Below are positions 54,459 through 63,403 of a DNA stretch of 64,000 nucleotides, piece by piece (the stretch's first letter is position 1; each line of letters opens with the position of its first letter). The DNA is from Paenibacillus luteus (lineage in GTDB: Bacteria > Bacillota > Bacilli > Paenibacillales > Paenibacillaceae): positions 62,001 through 126,000 of the forward strand of contig NZ_SKCD01000011.1 of NCBI RefSeq assembly GCF_006542765.1, in the 5' to 3' direction. The notes beneath the pieces were generated by a model. The model was not told where the DNA came from. It saw only the letters and a program-made list of their open reading frames with translations, and did not search any database. The translations under genes were made by a program, and so were the position numbers.

Positions 54459-55556
54459 TTATCTCCGTCGTTTGGAATCTATTTTTTTGCTAAGATGTTT
54501 TTCTAACAATTGTTTGTTTTCCAATAGATTAGGATCATTTGGAGCATACGAAAGTGCAATTTCGTTATGTCTGTAAGCCTGTTCTAAATCTCCGAGCTTG
54601 CCATAGCATGCCGTAAGCTGCAAGTGGGGAAACCAAGTCCAGGCCATGTTATTCATTCCTAACAACCGTTCTTGTGGCTTATCGAGTTTGAGCGCCAACT
54701 GATACCAGTAAACAGCTTTGTTAAAATCATGGTTTTCTTGAAAATAGTAAGCAATTCGGCAAACATAATCCGCTCGCGGAATATCGAAATTAAATGTCAT
54801 TAATAATGCCTGCAGCTCTAGTTCTTTCTGTCCAAGCTCATGATAACAGTGAGCAATCCGGTCACAAGCTTGCAATTTATACTCAAAATAACTGGAAGCG
54901 TCAGTGATGATGGAGGTAAAGATCTCGACCGCTTTCTCGTAATTGCGATTAGCTGACAACTCCATGGCATAATGCAATAATTGCCGATCTGATAGTCGCC
55001 CCCCTTGACTTGCTATTTCCTCAAAGATACGTAAATTCCGTTTCTGGTGAGTATGGACCCGGTCATGACTTACCGCTATATCGGAGAAGACGATATTCCC
55101 GCTGACCAAAAGATACTCATGCACCGGATCCTGCCATTGAAAATCCTTGGAACGCTTTACGAGTCTGTTTCTCTTTACAACGGTAATGGGCTGTCCATGT
55201 GGATCGAAAGCGATGTTGTAGTCCATACAAACGGAATCTACTTGGTGATCCAGAGTCTGCTTCAAGGTCTTGAATTTGTTCAGATCGTCAGCCTGCAGCA
55301 CATCGTCCGCATCTAACCATAAAATATATTCTTGAGTAGCTTGACGAAAAGAGAAATTTCTCGCAGCTGAGAAATCATCGTTCCACTCAAAATGAAACAG
55401 GCGATCGGTATACCTCGCGGCTATGTTCTTCGTGGCGTCGGTCGATCCCGTGTCCACGATGACGATCTCATCCACGAGATTTTTTACCGAACGCAAGCAT
55501 CGCTCCAACACTTGCTCCTCGTTTTTTACAATCATGCACAAACTAATGGTAATCAT
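54459..55556 (-). CDS. Family 2 glycosyltransferase with TPR-like C-terminus (SunS-like)
   Basis: 365 residues. The N-terminal ~220 residues are a GT-A fold: 'ISLCMIVKNEEQVLERCLRS', 'EIVIVDTGSTDATKNIA', the metal-binding 'ILWLDADDVLQ' and 'WQDPVHEYLL'. The rest is helical repeats ('NYEKAVEIFTSII', 'AVYWYQLALKLD', 'DLEQAYRHNEIALSYAPNDPNLLE'), as in TPR-tailed GT2 enzymes such as SunS that glycosylate peptides. GGAGGGG precedes the ATG. It is 148 bp upstream of the C1q-like gene on the same strand, and may modify that protein (inference). Confidence 0.9.
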   Translation of the reverse strand: MITISLCMIVKNEEQVLERCLRSVKNLVDEIVIVDTGSTDATKNIAARYTDRLFHFEWNDDFSAARNFSFRQATQEYILWLDADDVLQADDLNKFKTLKQTLDHQVDSVCMDYNIAFDPHGQPITVVKRNRLVKRSKDFQWQDPVHEYLLVSGNIVFSDIAVSHDRVHTHQKRNLRIFEEIASQGGRLSDRQLLHYAMELSANRNYEKAVEIFTSIITDASSYFEYKLQACDRIAHCYHELGQKELELQALLMTFNFDIPRADYVCRIAYYFQENHDFNKAVYWYQLALKLDKPQERLLGMNNMAWTWFPHLQLTACYGKLGDLEQAYRHNEIALSYAPNDPNLLENKQLLEKHLSKKIDSKRRR

Positions 55557-55732
55557 TCCTAAACCCCTCCGTCACCTGTGACTGTAACCGTTCTGCTCCC
55601 TATCCATGTCCTTGGTTAGAGAGCACTGACTGGAACGTTTCTTTATATTACGTATAGACTATTGTAATTGCATGTACATATCGTTAATTTCCACGTCGTG
55701 AAGTAAGATACAGCCTTGTGCAAAAAACAAAA

Positions 55733-55759
55733 AAGCCGCTCCTCAATGAGAAGCGACTT
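55733..55759 (-). terminator. Intrinsic terminator of the BNR-repeat gene
   Basis: Stem of 11 bp with two mismatches (AAGCCGCTCCT/AGAAGCGACTT), followed on minus by TTTTTTG. It is about 30 bp past the stop codon. Confidence 0.75.
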
Positions 55760-55791
55760 TCTTGATTTAATAGCTAATGTAGATTGGTTGT

Positions 55792-56925
55792 TTACTCTAC
55801 TTTTACGGGAATGCTGATCGTTTTGGACCAGGTTTTCCCGCCATCCGTAGTTTTGTATACGGCCGGACTTGTCAGGCTTGTATCCGCCATCCAGCCGCTA
55901 TTTTTGCTAGTAAACGAGATGACGCTCTCGTAACCTTTGATCGGTTTGAGATTGGTCCAGGTTTTTCCGGCATCTAATGAACGGCCCACGCCAATGGCTT
56001 CTCCTGCAGGCGAGTATCCGGCGAGTATAGCCGCTCCGTCTACGAGTTGAAAATTGCTTGGATGGCCGCCTGGCGAAGCTGGGCCTTCCGTCACAATACC
56101 TACAGCACCGCCTGGAGCAGGACCTCCGCCTGCGGTGTCTTGGCTAATCACTTTGCGCCAGCTCGCACCACTGTCCGGTGAAGCATACAGGGAATAAGAT
56201 TGCTGGGACATCCCTGCTCCTCCATAAAATTCGGCCCATACCTCATTGCCCTTCGTGAAAATCTCTCCGCCGCTAACCTCATCGGATTTCACATTGAGCT
56301 TGACGGCCCACTTCGCTCCGCCATCGGTAGTTCGGTAAAGTTTATAGCCGTAACCTGGGAGGACAACAAGTGCCCAGCCATGCTTCACATCTTCAAACTC
56401 TGCGTATCGTGTATTTGCTGGTGTAGAGATTTTGGTCCAGCTCTTGCCGCTATTGGATGTTTTATAAGCAAAAGCTTTCGTGTAACCAAATCCATTCGAT
56501 GCATCTGTAAAATGGATTCGCTCCAAAGCGATAGCTCCGGTTGGGTATTTCGTAAAAGTGCTTCCGCCATCCGTTATATGAATAAGGGCATTAGGCCCAG
56601 TAACGGATGATTTGGCTAACGCCCAGCCTGTCGTGTTGGATATATAGTCTAACTGGGTAAATTGCCAAGTCCCTTTATAAATGGATTGCCAAGAAGCTCC
56701 TGCGTCCGAGGTGCCGATAAGGAAGCCGTTTCCAGCAGCGCGGCCGGTCGTATTGTTCAGAAACTGAATTTCGCTGAACCGATACTCGGAAGCTCCAGCT
56801 GGCGTACCGTTGAAAAGTTCCTTGCCTGCGGTACCTTCTTCTGCTTGTGCTAGCGGAGTGATGGTTGCAAGTCCAATGACCAAAGAAGCAGCTACAATAC
56901 TATGTTTGAATTTGAATTTTTTCAT
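55792..56925 (-). CDS. Secreted BNR/sialidase-like beta-propeller protein
   Basis: 377 residues. A signal peptide (1-~28, 'ITPLAQAEEG') is followed by repeated 'TxDGGxxW' motifs: 'TSDAGASWQSIY', 'TSNSGKSWTKIS', 'TTDGGAKWAV', 'SPDSGASWRK', 'SLDAGKTWTN' and 'TTDGGKTWSK'. These are BNR/Asp-box repeats of a beta-propeller. Sequence order 'TGRAAGNGFLIGTSD...GWALAK' resembles the Ycf48/PSII-assembly-like propellers found in many Bacillota. The function outside plants is unknown. AAGGAGG precedes the ATG. Confidence 0.85.
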   Translation of the reverse strand: MKKFKFKHSIVAASLVIGLATITPLAQAEEGTAGKELFNGTPAGASEYRFSEIQFLNNTTGRAAGNGFLIGTSDAGASWQSIYKGTWQFTQLDYISNTTGWALAKSSVTGPNALIHITDGGSTFTKYPTGAIALERIHFTDASNGFGYTKAFAYKTSNSGKSWTKISTPANTRYAEFEDVKHGWALVVLPGYGYKLYRTTDGGAKWAVKLNVKSDEVSGGEIFTKGNEVWAEFYGGAGMSQQSYSLYASPDSGASWRKVISQDTAGGGPAPGGAVGIVTEGPASPGGHPSNFQLVDGAAILAGYSPAGEAIGVGRSLDAGKTWTNLKPIKGYESVISFTSKNSGWMADTSLTSPAVYKTTDGGKTWSKTISIPVKVE

Positions 56926-57045
56926 GTGATTCCTCCTTCTTTCTCTTAGCAGTAGGATTAGCTTATTTATGGAAATATACCCGTTTTACCTATAAACGAA
57001 TCTTAGGAAGAAGTCTACTATAGAATTGAAACGATACAGAACGAC

Positions 57046-57073
57046 GAAAGCCCACTACGGATAGTGGGCTTTC
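57046..57073 (-). terminator. Intrinsic terminator of the stalk-domain gene
   Basis: 12-bp perfect arms GAAAGCCCACTA and TAGTGGGCTTTC with a 4-nt loop, 7 bp past the stop codon. A T-run on minus is short. Confidence 0.75.
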
Positions 57074-57079
57074 ATCGTT

Positions 57080-58237
57080 CTAATTCTCAGTCAAGTTGTA
57101 GGTCAGTTTGGTTTCAGTTCGGTCCATAAAGTAAACATGAGAGAGGAGCAGGCTGCTTCCAACTCGTTCAATTACTTTTAGGCCATCCCATTGATAGAAA
57201 TAGCTATCTCTTATATCGATTGTTCTATAAATCTCGAGCTTATCTTTATCCAGCAAAACGTCTGCCAAACGTGTCGCTTTATTGGTTTTACGATCAATCA
57301 ACGTAAGCCAACCTGTATCATGCGGCCGGACCACCATATACTCCTCATCATACAGCTCCACTTGGAAAGAAGAAGCATCCAAACCGGTTAGCGTTTTTAA
57401 ATCATGGGTCGCTTTAACGCTACCGTCACGATTGACTTCGATTAATTGGGTTCCATTGAGGAGGAGCGCATTTTTTCCCGTAGACCAATCTATATTTTGA
57501 ATCGGATGGATTCCCCAATACTGAACCTTCGTTTCCAGTTTGAGCTTTTCATCCACAATGAGCAGTTTGTAAATATCATCGTTAAGATGCGGTTCACCAT
57601 AGTTATCATGAATTTTTAATAAATCGACATTTGAAGAGAGCGTATCGATGGAAAATGTAGGATATTCCCATATATTCACATCCGTGTCAGCGACAAACGT
57701 GGCAGCCTTGGCGTTGACAGATAGATAAAGCTTGCCATCCTTTTTATCCACCCAATACGATTTAACGCCCTTCTCTGCAAAAATATATCGTTGATTAAAG
57801 GCAAGGTTCACCCGTTGTTCTTTATCGAACCATTGCACGCCTGCTCCTAGCCCTTCCGTCACAAAACGGACTGGAACATATACCGTTCCGTTAATATTTT
57901 TGGGTATGGTGGGCAGCGTGTAAGACTTACCGTTCAACATGGTTTGCTTGCTGCCGAGCCTCATTTCGATGTGAGTGGTTGGACTATTCACGATGATGCT
58001 TTTACCTTCGGAAAAATAGGTCGTTTTACTATTCATTAGCGTTCCGATTTCTCTTAGCGGCAAGAGTACAGCACCATTGATAAGCAGCGGCTCATTCATT
58101 AACTCCACATGACTATCATTAATGGTGACTTTAACAGGCAAGGATTTTGCCTCCGCGTTTTCTAATAATGAAGTTATTCCCATTGTGATAACTGTTATTG
58201 CGATCATAGCAGCCAGAGTTTTTTTCCATTTCCTCAT
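57080..58237 (-). CDS. Copper-amine-oxidase-N (stalk) domain protein, secreted
   Basis: 385 residues. A signal peptide/membrane anchor (1-~33, ends 'NAEAKS') is followed by the 'copper amine oxidase N-terminal' stalk domain (~35-150: 'PVKVTINDSHVELMNEPLLI', 'VLLPLREIGTLMNSKT', 'VYVPVRFVTEGLGAGVQW'). The remaining ~230 residues have no recognised domain and are beta-rich, possibly a propeller. No copper/topaquinone site exists. Stalk domains are very common in Paenibacillus as cell-surface modules. The ATG after GGGGG is used; the TTG three codons up is disregarded. Confidence 0.85.
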   Translation of the reverse strand: MRKWKKTLAAMIAITVITMGITSLLENAEAKSLPVKVTINDSHVELMNEPLLINGAVLLPLREIGTLMNSKTTYFSEGKSIIVNSPTTHIEMRLGSKQTMLNGKSYTLPTIPKNINGTVYVPVRFVTEGLGAGVQWFDKEQRVNLAFNQRYIFAEKGVKSYWVDKKDGKLYLSVNAKAATFVADTDVNIWEYPTFSIDTLSSNVDLLKIHDNYGEPHLNDDIYKLLIVDEKLKLETKVQYWGIHPIQNIDWSTGKNALLLNGTQLIEVNRDGSVKATHDLKTLTGLDASSFQVELYDEEYMVVRPHDTGWLTLIDRKTNKATRLADVLLDKDKLEIYRTIDIRDSYFYQWDGLKVIERVGSSLLLSHVYFMDRTETKLTYNLTEN

Positions 58238-58332
58238 TTCAAGCAACCCCCATCACTCTTTTCTTTCAATAATTAGACGGAAATTGAGGGGAAATGTTTC
58301 TTTTTTAAAGTAAATTTCCAAATATGTACATC

Positions 58333-59250
58333 CTAAAGCTCGAAAGCCATCAAATCCCGGCCCATGGTGATCTTGTTTGAGTAGATATCACTCATGCCTT
58401 GCATGTACTCGGCTTCTGCTTCATCTGTTGCTGCAGGCGCGGGAATATGATGGGTAAGTACGAGATGAGCCACTCCCGCCTGCTTGGCCATCTGAGCCAC
58501 CTGCAGCGTAGTTGAATGGTATTTGGCGGGATTGGAAAGCGATTGCGCTTGTTCTGGGAATTTTGCAATTAGCGCATCTAGCCATGCTTTGTTATAGGAT
58601 TCGTGGATAAGGAGGTCTGCGCCTTGACTATATTTAATCATATTTGGAACAGGAATCGTATCTCCAGAGATGACAACCGTTTTGCCGTTGTATTCGATTT
58701 TGTAGGCGAGCGCCGGATAGACCGGACGATGGTCAACCTCGAAAGCTGTAATTTTTAGACCAGCTCTATCATAGACGACACCTTCATTATTTTCGATATA
58801 GTTGATTTTCGAGCCTTCGTCAGCGGATAAGTTATAATTGACTCTTAAATTGGCATCGAAATCAAATGATTCTCGCATTTTCCCAATGATTTCTTTTGTC
58901 GTTGTTGGTCCATACACGTTCATAGGAACTGATCGTCCTTCAAACACTCTCTCCGGTATGACATGCGTGCGCCAACTGGATATAAACAAATCAAAAAAAC
59001 CGGAATTATGGTCGCTGTGATGATGGGTGAAAAATACATCGGCTATTCGCTGCGGCATGATGCCTGCTTTGATCAACTGATCGACTACGGCGCCTCCACA
59101 ATCAATAAGGATGACTTTATCTCCTGCTAATATGGCGACGCTTGATTTGGCTCTTCCACTGTAAGCACGTGGTGTGCCAGTGCCAAGCAGTATGACTTTC
59201 AAATTTTCGTGGAAATCGGGAAGCAGTGTTTCTTGTGATTGAATTTGCAT
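58333..59250 (-). CDS. MBL-fold metallo-hydrolase (RNase Z-like)
   Basis: 305 residues. The zinc motif is 'FFTHHHSDHNSGFFDLF' (HxHxDH), with later His/Asp ligands in 'VVISGDTIPVPN' and 'VLTHHIP'. 'LLGTGTPRAYSGRAKSS' and 'YKIEYNGKTVVISGDT' are typical of the RNase Z/arylsulfatase-like branch. No signal peptide, so a cytoplasmic hydrolase of unknown substrate. The ATG with GGAGGG 7 nt upstream is used; the upstream Met is within the ribosome binding site. It is 65 bp downstream of a Crp/Fnr gene on the same strand. Confidence 0.88.
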   Translation of the reverse strand: MQIQSQETLLPDFHENLKVILLGTGTPRAYSGRAKSSVAILAGDKVILIDCGGAVVDQLIKAGIMPQRIADVFFTHHHSDHNSGFFDLFISSWRTHVIPERVFEGRSVPMNVYGPTTTKEIIGKMRESFDFDANLRVNYNLSADEGSKINYIENNEGVVYDRAGLKITAFEVDHRPVYPALAYKIEYNGKTVVISGDTIPVPNMIKYSQGADLLIHESYNKAWLDALIAKFPEQAQSLSNPAKYHSTTLQVAQMAKQAGVAHLVLTHHIPAPAATDEAEAEYMQGMSDIYSNKITMGRDLMAFEL

Positions 59251-59315
59251 AGATAAACCCTCCATCGTATTGAATTGATTTTATAAATTGCTCCAGTTCA
59301 GACGTGTTCCGCGCG

Positions 59316-60005
59316 TTAAATATCATCAAAAAAGCGATTAGGATGCAAAATGCTTATTTTTTTCTTCGTATACGTGATCATCTCGTTCTCTTTCCATTTA
59401 TTCAACGTCTCAGTTATCGTTTGTCTGCTGCAGCCTATGACATAGGAAATCTCTTCGTGGCTGAGCTGCAAATTCACCTCAAGAGTGCCCTCTCTTCGCT
59501 TACCTATTTGATAGAGGAACCAACCAAGGCGCCATGCAGCAGGACGGCTGATCAGCGATTCTACCCTTTGCTGGGTTTGAAGCAACCTGCGTGCTGTTAT
59601 CACGGCCAATGAATAGGAAAACTCAGCGTTCTGCATGGTCAGCTCGTGATACTGCCTGGACTCCAACGACATGATTTGACTGGCTGTTAAGCATTTGGCA
59701 TAGCGTCTGCGATTCACATGGGCAAGCAGCTCTGCATTCCCGAAGACCTCGCCGGGGTATCGCAGAAACAACGTTATTCCCTGTCCTTCCTGTGTGGATT
59801 GGGAAATTTTCACCAGTCCATTCTCCACTAAATAAACGGCAGTGACAGGATCATTTTCTTGGAAAAGGAACTCGTTTTTCTTATATGTCCTGCTCGTCCC
59901 AAATTTGTTAAAGGCATCGAGAATGATTTGATTATGATGATCGGAATGATGTGCATCGATCGCATGACTGGTTTCTATTTTTATTTCTATTTCAGTTCCG
60001 CTCAT
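59316..60005 (-). CDS. Crp/Fnr-family transcriptional regulator
   Basis: 229 residues. It has a cNMP-binding-like beta-roll (~30-145: 'FLFQENDPVTAVYLVENGLVK', 'LRYPGEVFGNAELL') and a C-terminal winged helix (~165-229: 'LSHEEISYVIGCSRQTITETLNKW'). The Arg/Glu pair of cAMP-binding Crp is not seen; no CxxC cluster for Fnr. Effector unknown. GAAGGAAGG precedes the ATG. It probably shares a transcript with the MBL hydrolase that follows. Confidence 0.9.
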   Translation of the reverse strand: MSGTEIEIKIETSHAIDAHHSDHHNQIILDAFNKFGTSRTYKKNEFLFQENDPVTAVYLVENGLVKISQSTQEGQGITLFLRYPGEVFGNAELLAHVNRRRYAKCLTASQIMSLESRQYHELTMQNAEFSYSLAVITARRLLQTQQRVESLISRPAAWRLGWFLYQIGKRREGTLEVNLQLSHEEISYVIGCSRQTITETLNKWKENEMITYTKKKISILHPNRFFDDI

Positions 60006-60157
60006 AGCTGCCCTTCCTTCTCCGCAAATCCAACTATTCTTATGCGTTATAGCTAGAGTACCACAATTTCAATAGTAAAAATGTCGGTTAACTGACAAAA
60101 TCTTATCTTTGGCACTTTACCGGCTGCACTCATAGGGTCATCTTCTGTGAAATGTGT

Positions 60158-60187
60158 GAAAAAAAACCTGATCATACCGATCAGGTT
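60158..60187 (-). terminator. Intrinsic terminator of the beta-amylase gene
   Basis: 9-bp perfect arms AACCTGATC and GATCAGGTT, then eight T on minus, 23 bp after the stop codon. Confidence 0.9.
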
Positions 60188-60209
60188 CGTGATTACCACT
60201 CTTGTTAAC

Positions 60210-62465
60210 TTAGGGAAAGGTTAGTGGCCGCGTGATAGCGCCGACTGTGCCATTCGCTCCTGGCGTAAAGACGTTCAGGCCGGCATTGAACATATAATTT
60301 TGAGAATTGTTATTATCCCATGTGCCGCTGCCGTTATTAAAGACCGCCTCCAGCTGCGTGGCAGTGCCTAGATCAATGATGACCTTTGCATAGCCGCTAA
60401 CCTCGGAGTCTGCCATCGGCTTGCCTGGAACGGTCGTCCAAGTTCCGCCAGCTGGTCGATAGTGAATATAAGGTGATGAATATCCTTTCTTATAATAAAT
60501 CGTTACCTGGTTTAAACTGGATAGTGGATTAGTCGTGACACTCAGGATTGCGCTTGCTTCAGAAATATTTCCAGCACCGTCATACGCCTTGATAAAATAG
60601 CTATAAGCGGTATTAGAGGTTAACCCTGTGTTTGTATAGCTCGCAGTAACCGAGTTCGCGATTTTGACACCATTGCGCCAGATTTCATAACCAGCTACCC
60701 CGGTCATATCGGTCGATGCCGTCCAACTTAAGGAAATCGAGCTGTCGGTCTTAGTTGTTGAAATTAAGCCTGACGGTACGGTTGGTGCGGTTGTGTCCAC
60801 GCTTTGCGGCGCACTTGCCGTAATTGTGCCCGCCGCTCCGTTGATACCTGGTGTATAGGTGTTTATGCCTTTATTAAATCTGTAGTTCTGCATGTTGTTG
60901 CTGTCCCAAGTGCCGTTTCCATTGTTGAAGCAGGCTTCAAGTTGAGCAGCAGATGCGATGGCGATCGTTATTTTGCTGTAACCGTTTATTTCAGAGTCTG
61001 CCATTTGCGCTCCAGGGGCGGTCGTCCATGTCCCTCCAGCCGGGCGATAATGAATATACGGAGTTGCATAACCTTTCTTGTAATAAATGGTGACCTGATT
61101 ATCACTTGGCTGAGCAATCGGCTGCGCATGGCTGATTACATATTGCTTATAGCCGGCCATACTGCCGCTAGCCGAGCCGTCTCCATTCACTACGTTAGCC
61201 AAACGCAGAAGAGTAAAGCCGTTATAGCTCCATTTGGTTATTTGCTCTTCGATTTTTTGGAAGCTTCCTGTAGGAAGCGCATTTTCGCCATTCAACCTAA
61301 CCCCTTTGGCATTGGCTATCGAAGAAACGGTATCGACAAGCGTGGAGGGCAGCGAAAAAGCAGGTGAACTTCCGCTATCGTACATTTCAAGTGCGGTAAA
61401 GGTTAAGTCAAGATTACTATCTTTAAATTTCTGAATCAATTCATTGTAATTGTAGTAGCCAGCTGCATGCTCGGCGCTGTGCTGCGCACTCGGGTTGTTC
61501 ATTTGCCAGTGGATTCCGGAGATTTTAGCGCCAATTCTCACGCCGAATACAGAATCGAATTGTTGATGGGCTGCCGCTGCAATAACGCCCAAATGATTTT
61601 CGAGTACGCTTTGATTCCAAGCCAGAAAATCCTTTCCATATGCCGTGTTGTAGCCTCCGTTAGCGTAGAAGGCATCTCCATCGCTAGGCGGATTGATTTG
61701 GCTTGTGTTTGTTAACTGCAATCCCCACGCTTGGTTGACTCCGTTTAACGAGCTGTATTTACTGAGCATTGCTGAACGGAAAGCATTTTTGGCAGAGTCC
61801 GTATAGACTTGAAATTTGCCTCGTGACGGATAACTCCAGCCTGCCGACTGGTAATAGGATGGATAGCGAAGCTCACCGGATGGACCGGCGCTCAAGTAAA
61901 TTTTTGCTATCATAGGCTTGTAGGAAGAGAAGTTTTGGGCGAAGGAAGAATATAGCTCATTATATTGCTGTTCAATGCCACTCCAAAAAGGTGAAATGGC
62001 TTCATTGTTGACATAACCAGTCTCGCTTTTATATTTCATTTCGTCAGCAGTGCCTTTGCTCCAGAGCCAGGAAGGAATCGGAATATTGCAGTCATCGCCG
62101 GGGTTTCCGCCACAGGTATGCGTAGAGAGGATGGGTACCCATTTTAAGCCGGTTTCTAATACAGCGTTAGCATAGGTCTTATAGTAAGTCCAATCAAACT
62201 GGTTGTCCCCTGCTGCTTCCACATCGCCCCACCATACATCGGTAGTCAGTGCATAGACGCCATTGTTTTTCAACGTATTCAGCTGATTTTTGAATGCATT
62301 CCAGTCCGTAATCTTCGTAAGCGGTGCCATAACCGAAGCTTGAAAATCGTTTGCAACATTCGCGCTAGCTGATCCTGGAAAAGAACCGAAGAAGGTTGAA
62401 ATAAACACCATGGCACCTAATAAAAGTAAATGGCCCTTCTTCCAAAGCATTTTTCTGAAATACAA
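60210..62465 (-). CDS. Secreted beta-amylase, GH14 with two CBM25 and an FnIII domain
   Basis: 751 residues. A signal peptide (1-~36, 'GSASANVAND') precedes the GH14 barrel (~40-445) with 'VDVWWGDVE'-like 'TTDVWWGDVEAAGDNQFDW', acid Glu198 in 'GPSGELRYPS' and base Glu394 in 'LNGENALP', 196 residues apart as in B. cereus beta-amylase. It continues with CBM25 (~460-545), FnIII (~565-645) and a second CBM25 (~660-750); the CBM25s share 'QVTIYYKKGY', 'PYIHYRPAGGTWTT'. It releases maltose from starch. The start is uncertain by three codons: ATG directly abuts GGGAGG, so the TTG nine nt later is preferred. A cre-like site is upstream. Confidence 0.93.
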   Translation of the reverse strand: MYFRKMLWKKGHLLLLGAMVFISTFFGSFPGSASANVANDFQASVMAPLTKITDWNAFKNQLNTLKNNGVYALTTDVWWGDVEAAGDNQFDWTYYKTYANAVLETGLKWVPILSTHTCGGNPGDDCNIPIPSWLWSKGTADEMKYKSETGYVNNEAISPFWSGIEQQYNELYSSFAQNFSSYKPMIAKIYLSAGPSGELRYPSYYQSAGWSYPSRGKFQVYTDSAKNAFRSAMLSKYSSLNGVNQAWGLQLTNTSQINPPSDGDAFYANGGYNTAYGKDFLAWNQSVLENHLGVIAAAAHQQFDSVFGVRIGAKISGIHWQMNNPSAQHSAEHAAGYYNYNELIQKFKDSNLDLTFTALEMYDSGSSPAFSLPSTLVDTVSSIANAKGVRLNGENALPTGSFQKIEEQITKWSYNGFTLLRLANVVNGDGSASGSMAGYKQYVISHAQPIAQPSDNQVTIYYKKGYATPYIHYRPAGGTWTTAPGAQMADSEINGYSKITIAIASAAQLEACFNNGNGTWDSNNMQNYRFNKGINTYTPGINGAAGTITASAPQSVDTTAPTVPSGLISTTKTDSSISLSWTASTDMTGVAGYEIWRNGVKIANSVTASYTNTGLTSNTAYSYFIKAYDGAGNISEASAILSVTTNPLSSLNQVTIYYKKGYSSPYIHYRPAGGTWTTVPGKPMADSEVSGYAKVIIDLGTATQLEAVFNNGSGTWDNNNSQNYMFNAGLNVFTPGANGTVGAITRPLTFP

Positions 62466-62519
62466 ATTGATCATCCTCCCATGTTTTAAAATAAGTAAGC
62501 CATCTTTTGTTCCACAATA

Positions 62520-62533
62520 AGAAAACGCTTACA
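62520..62533. promoter_or_regulatory. Candidate cre (CcpA) site of the beta-amylase gene
   Basis: AGAAAACGCTTACA matches TGWNANCGNTNWCA except at position 1 and contains the strong AAACGCTT core. It is 55 bp upstream of the start. Confidence 0.6.
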
Positions 62534-62759
62534 AATTTAGTTTAAAATCTTTTCCTTCATTTGAACACGCAAATCCTTGTACTAGGAGGTGGAATATTTT
62601 GTCTTGCTTTTAATGTTCGGTTGACTGAAATAGAAGTCCAAATAACGATGCACGATCATCTCCACCTTTGTTCCATGCAACAAATTGTAGACCCGTCACG
62701 TTAAAGAAGGTAAGCAGATGTAAAATATACCATTACTGAGAAAAGGAGTTTCCCGTATT

Positions 62760-63167
62760 TTGAAAGCGAAAAAAATAGGATTGCTATTCATTGTACCTGT
62801 CGTTTCCATCTTTTTTGCCGTCTACTTCGGAATATATGTCAGCAAAGCCTATTACCCTAACCTTCCTTTCGAAGGCGGATCAAAAAAAAATGTCGTTGAA
62901 AAGCTGGAGAATAGCAATCAAGAGCTGGTGACATTAGCAAAGGTAAACGGCTATTATTGGCTAGGTTTTGAAGGGAACCAAAAAGAAGGAAAAGATAAAA
63001 TCATTAAAGAAATGGAAAGCAAAGGATTGAAATACAATTATTACGAAGGGTCCGGCATTTTTTTCGGAGAAACGGATCGCGTTGTCGTAACTGGGCAGGT
63101 TTGGACCCGAAAATATATTCTGTACAAAATTCCGGAAGAAAGCTTTTTGGGGAATGAAGATACATAA
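62760..63167 (+). CDS. Membrane-anchored hypothetical protein
   Basis: 135 residues. One N-terminal membrane segment (~6-28, 'IGLLFIVPVVSIFFAVYFGIY') is followed by a ~105-residue extracytoplasmic domain with mixed alpha/beta and many Lys/Glu. It is not recognised as any known family. The start is TTG with AAGGAG 11 nt upstream. Convergent with the stalk-domain gene at the edge; divergent from beta-amylase. Its relation to either is unknown. Confidence 0.62.
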   Translation: MKAKKIGLLFIVPVVSIFFAVYFGIYVSKAYYPNLPFEGGSKKNVVEKLENSNQELVTLAKVNGYYWLGFEGNQKEGKDKIIKEMESKGLKYNYYEGSGIFFGETDRVVVTGQVWTRKYILYKIPEESFLGNEDT

Positions 63168-63288
63168 AGATATTCCATCTCCATGTTCCACGTAAGCAGA
63201 CTGCAGCCATTGCAGATAGACTCGATTTTTTGCCACCCTTCTTCGCTTTCATAGTGAATCGATCCGCTGTTCATTCCACGTTCCAATA

Positions 63289-63317
63289 AAAAAAGCTAAC
63301 CCTCAAACGAGGGTTAG
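63289..63317 (-). terminator. Intrinsic terminator of the second stalk-domain gene
   Basis: 9-bp perfect arms CTAACCCTC and GAGGGTTAG, then on minus GCTTTTTTT. Confidence 0.88.
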
Positions 63318-63403
63318 TCTTGGTATTTTATGGTGCAAAGCTTAGTGACAGAAGAAAATAAAGTCTTAGACTGATTTTACATCATTAAGCTAATGGGCAG
63401 ATT

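Noticed and set aside
62582..62612. Strong AGGAGG followed by a TTG opening only four codons
   Set aside because: The frame stops almost at once (TTG TCT TGC TTT TAA), so at most a relic.
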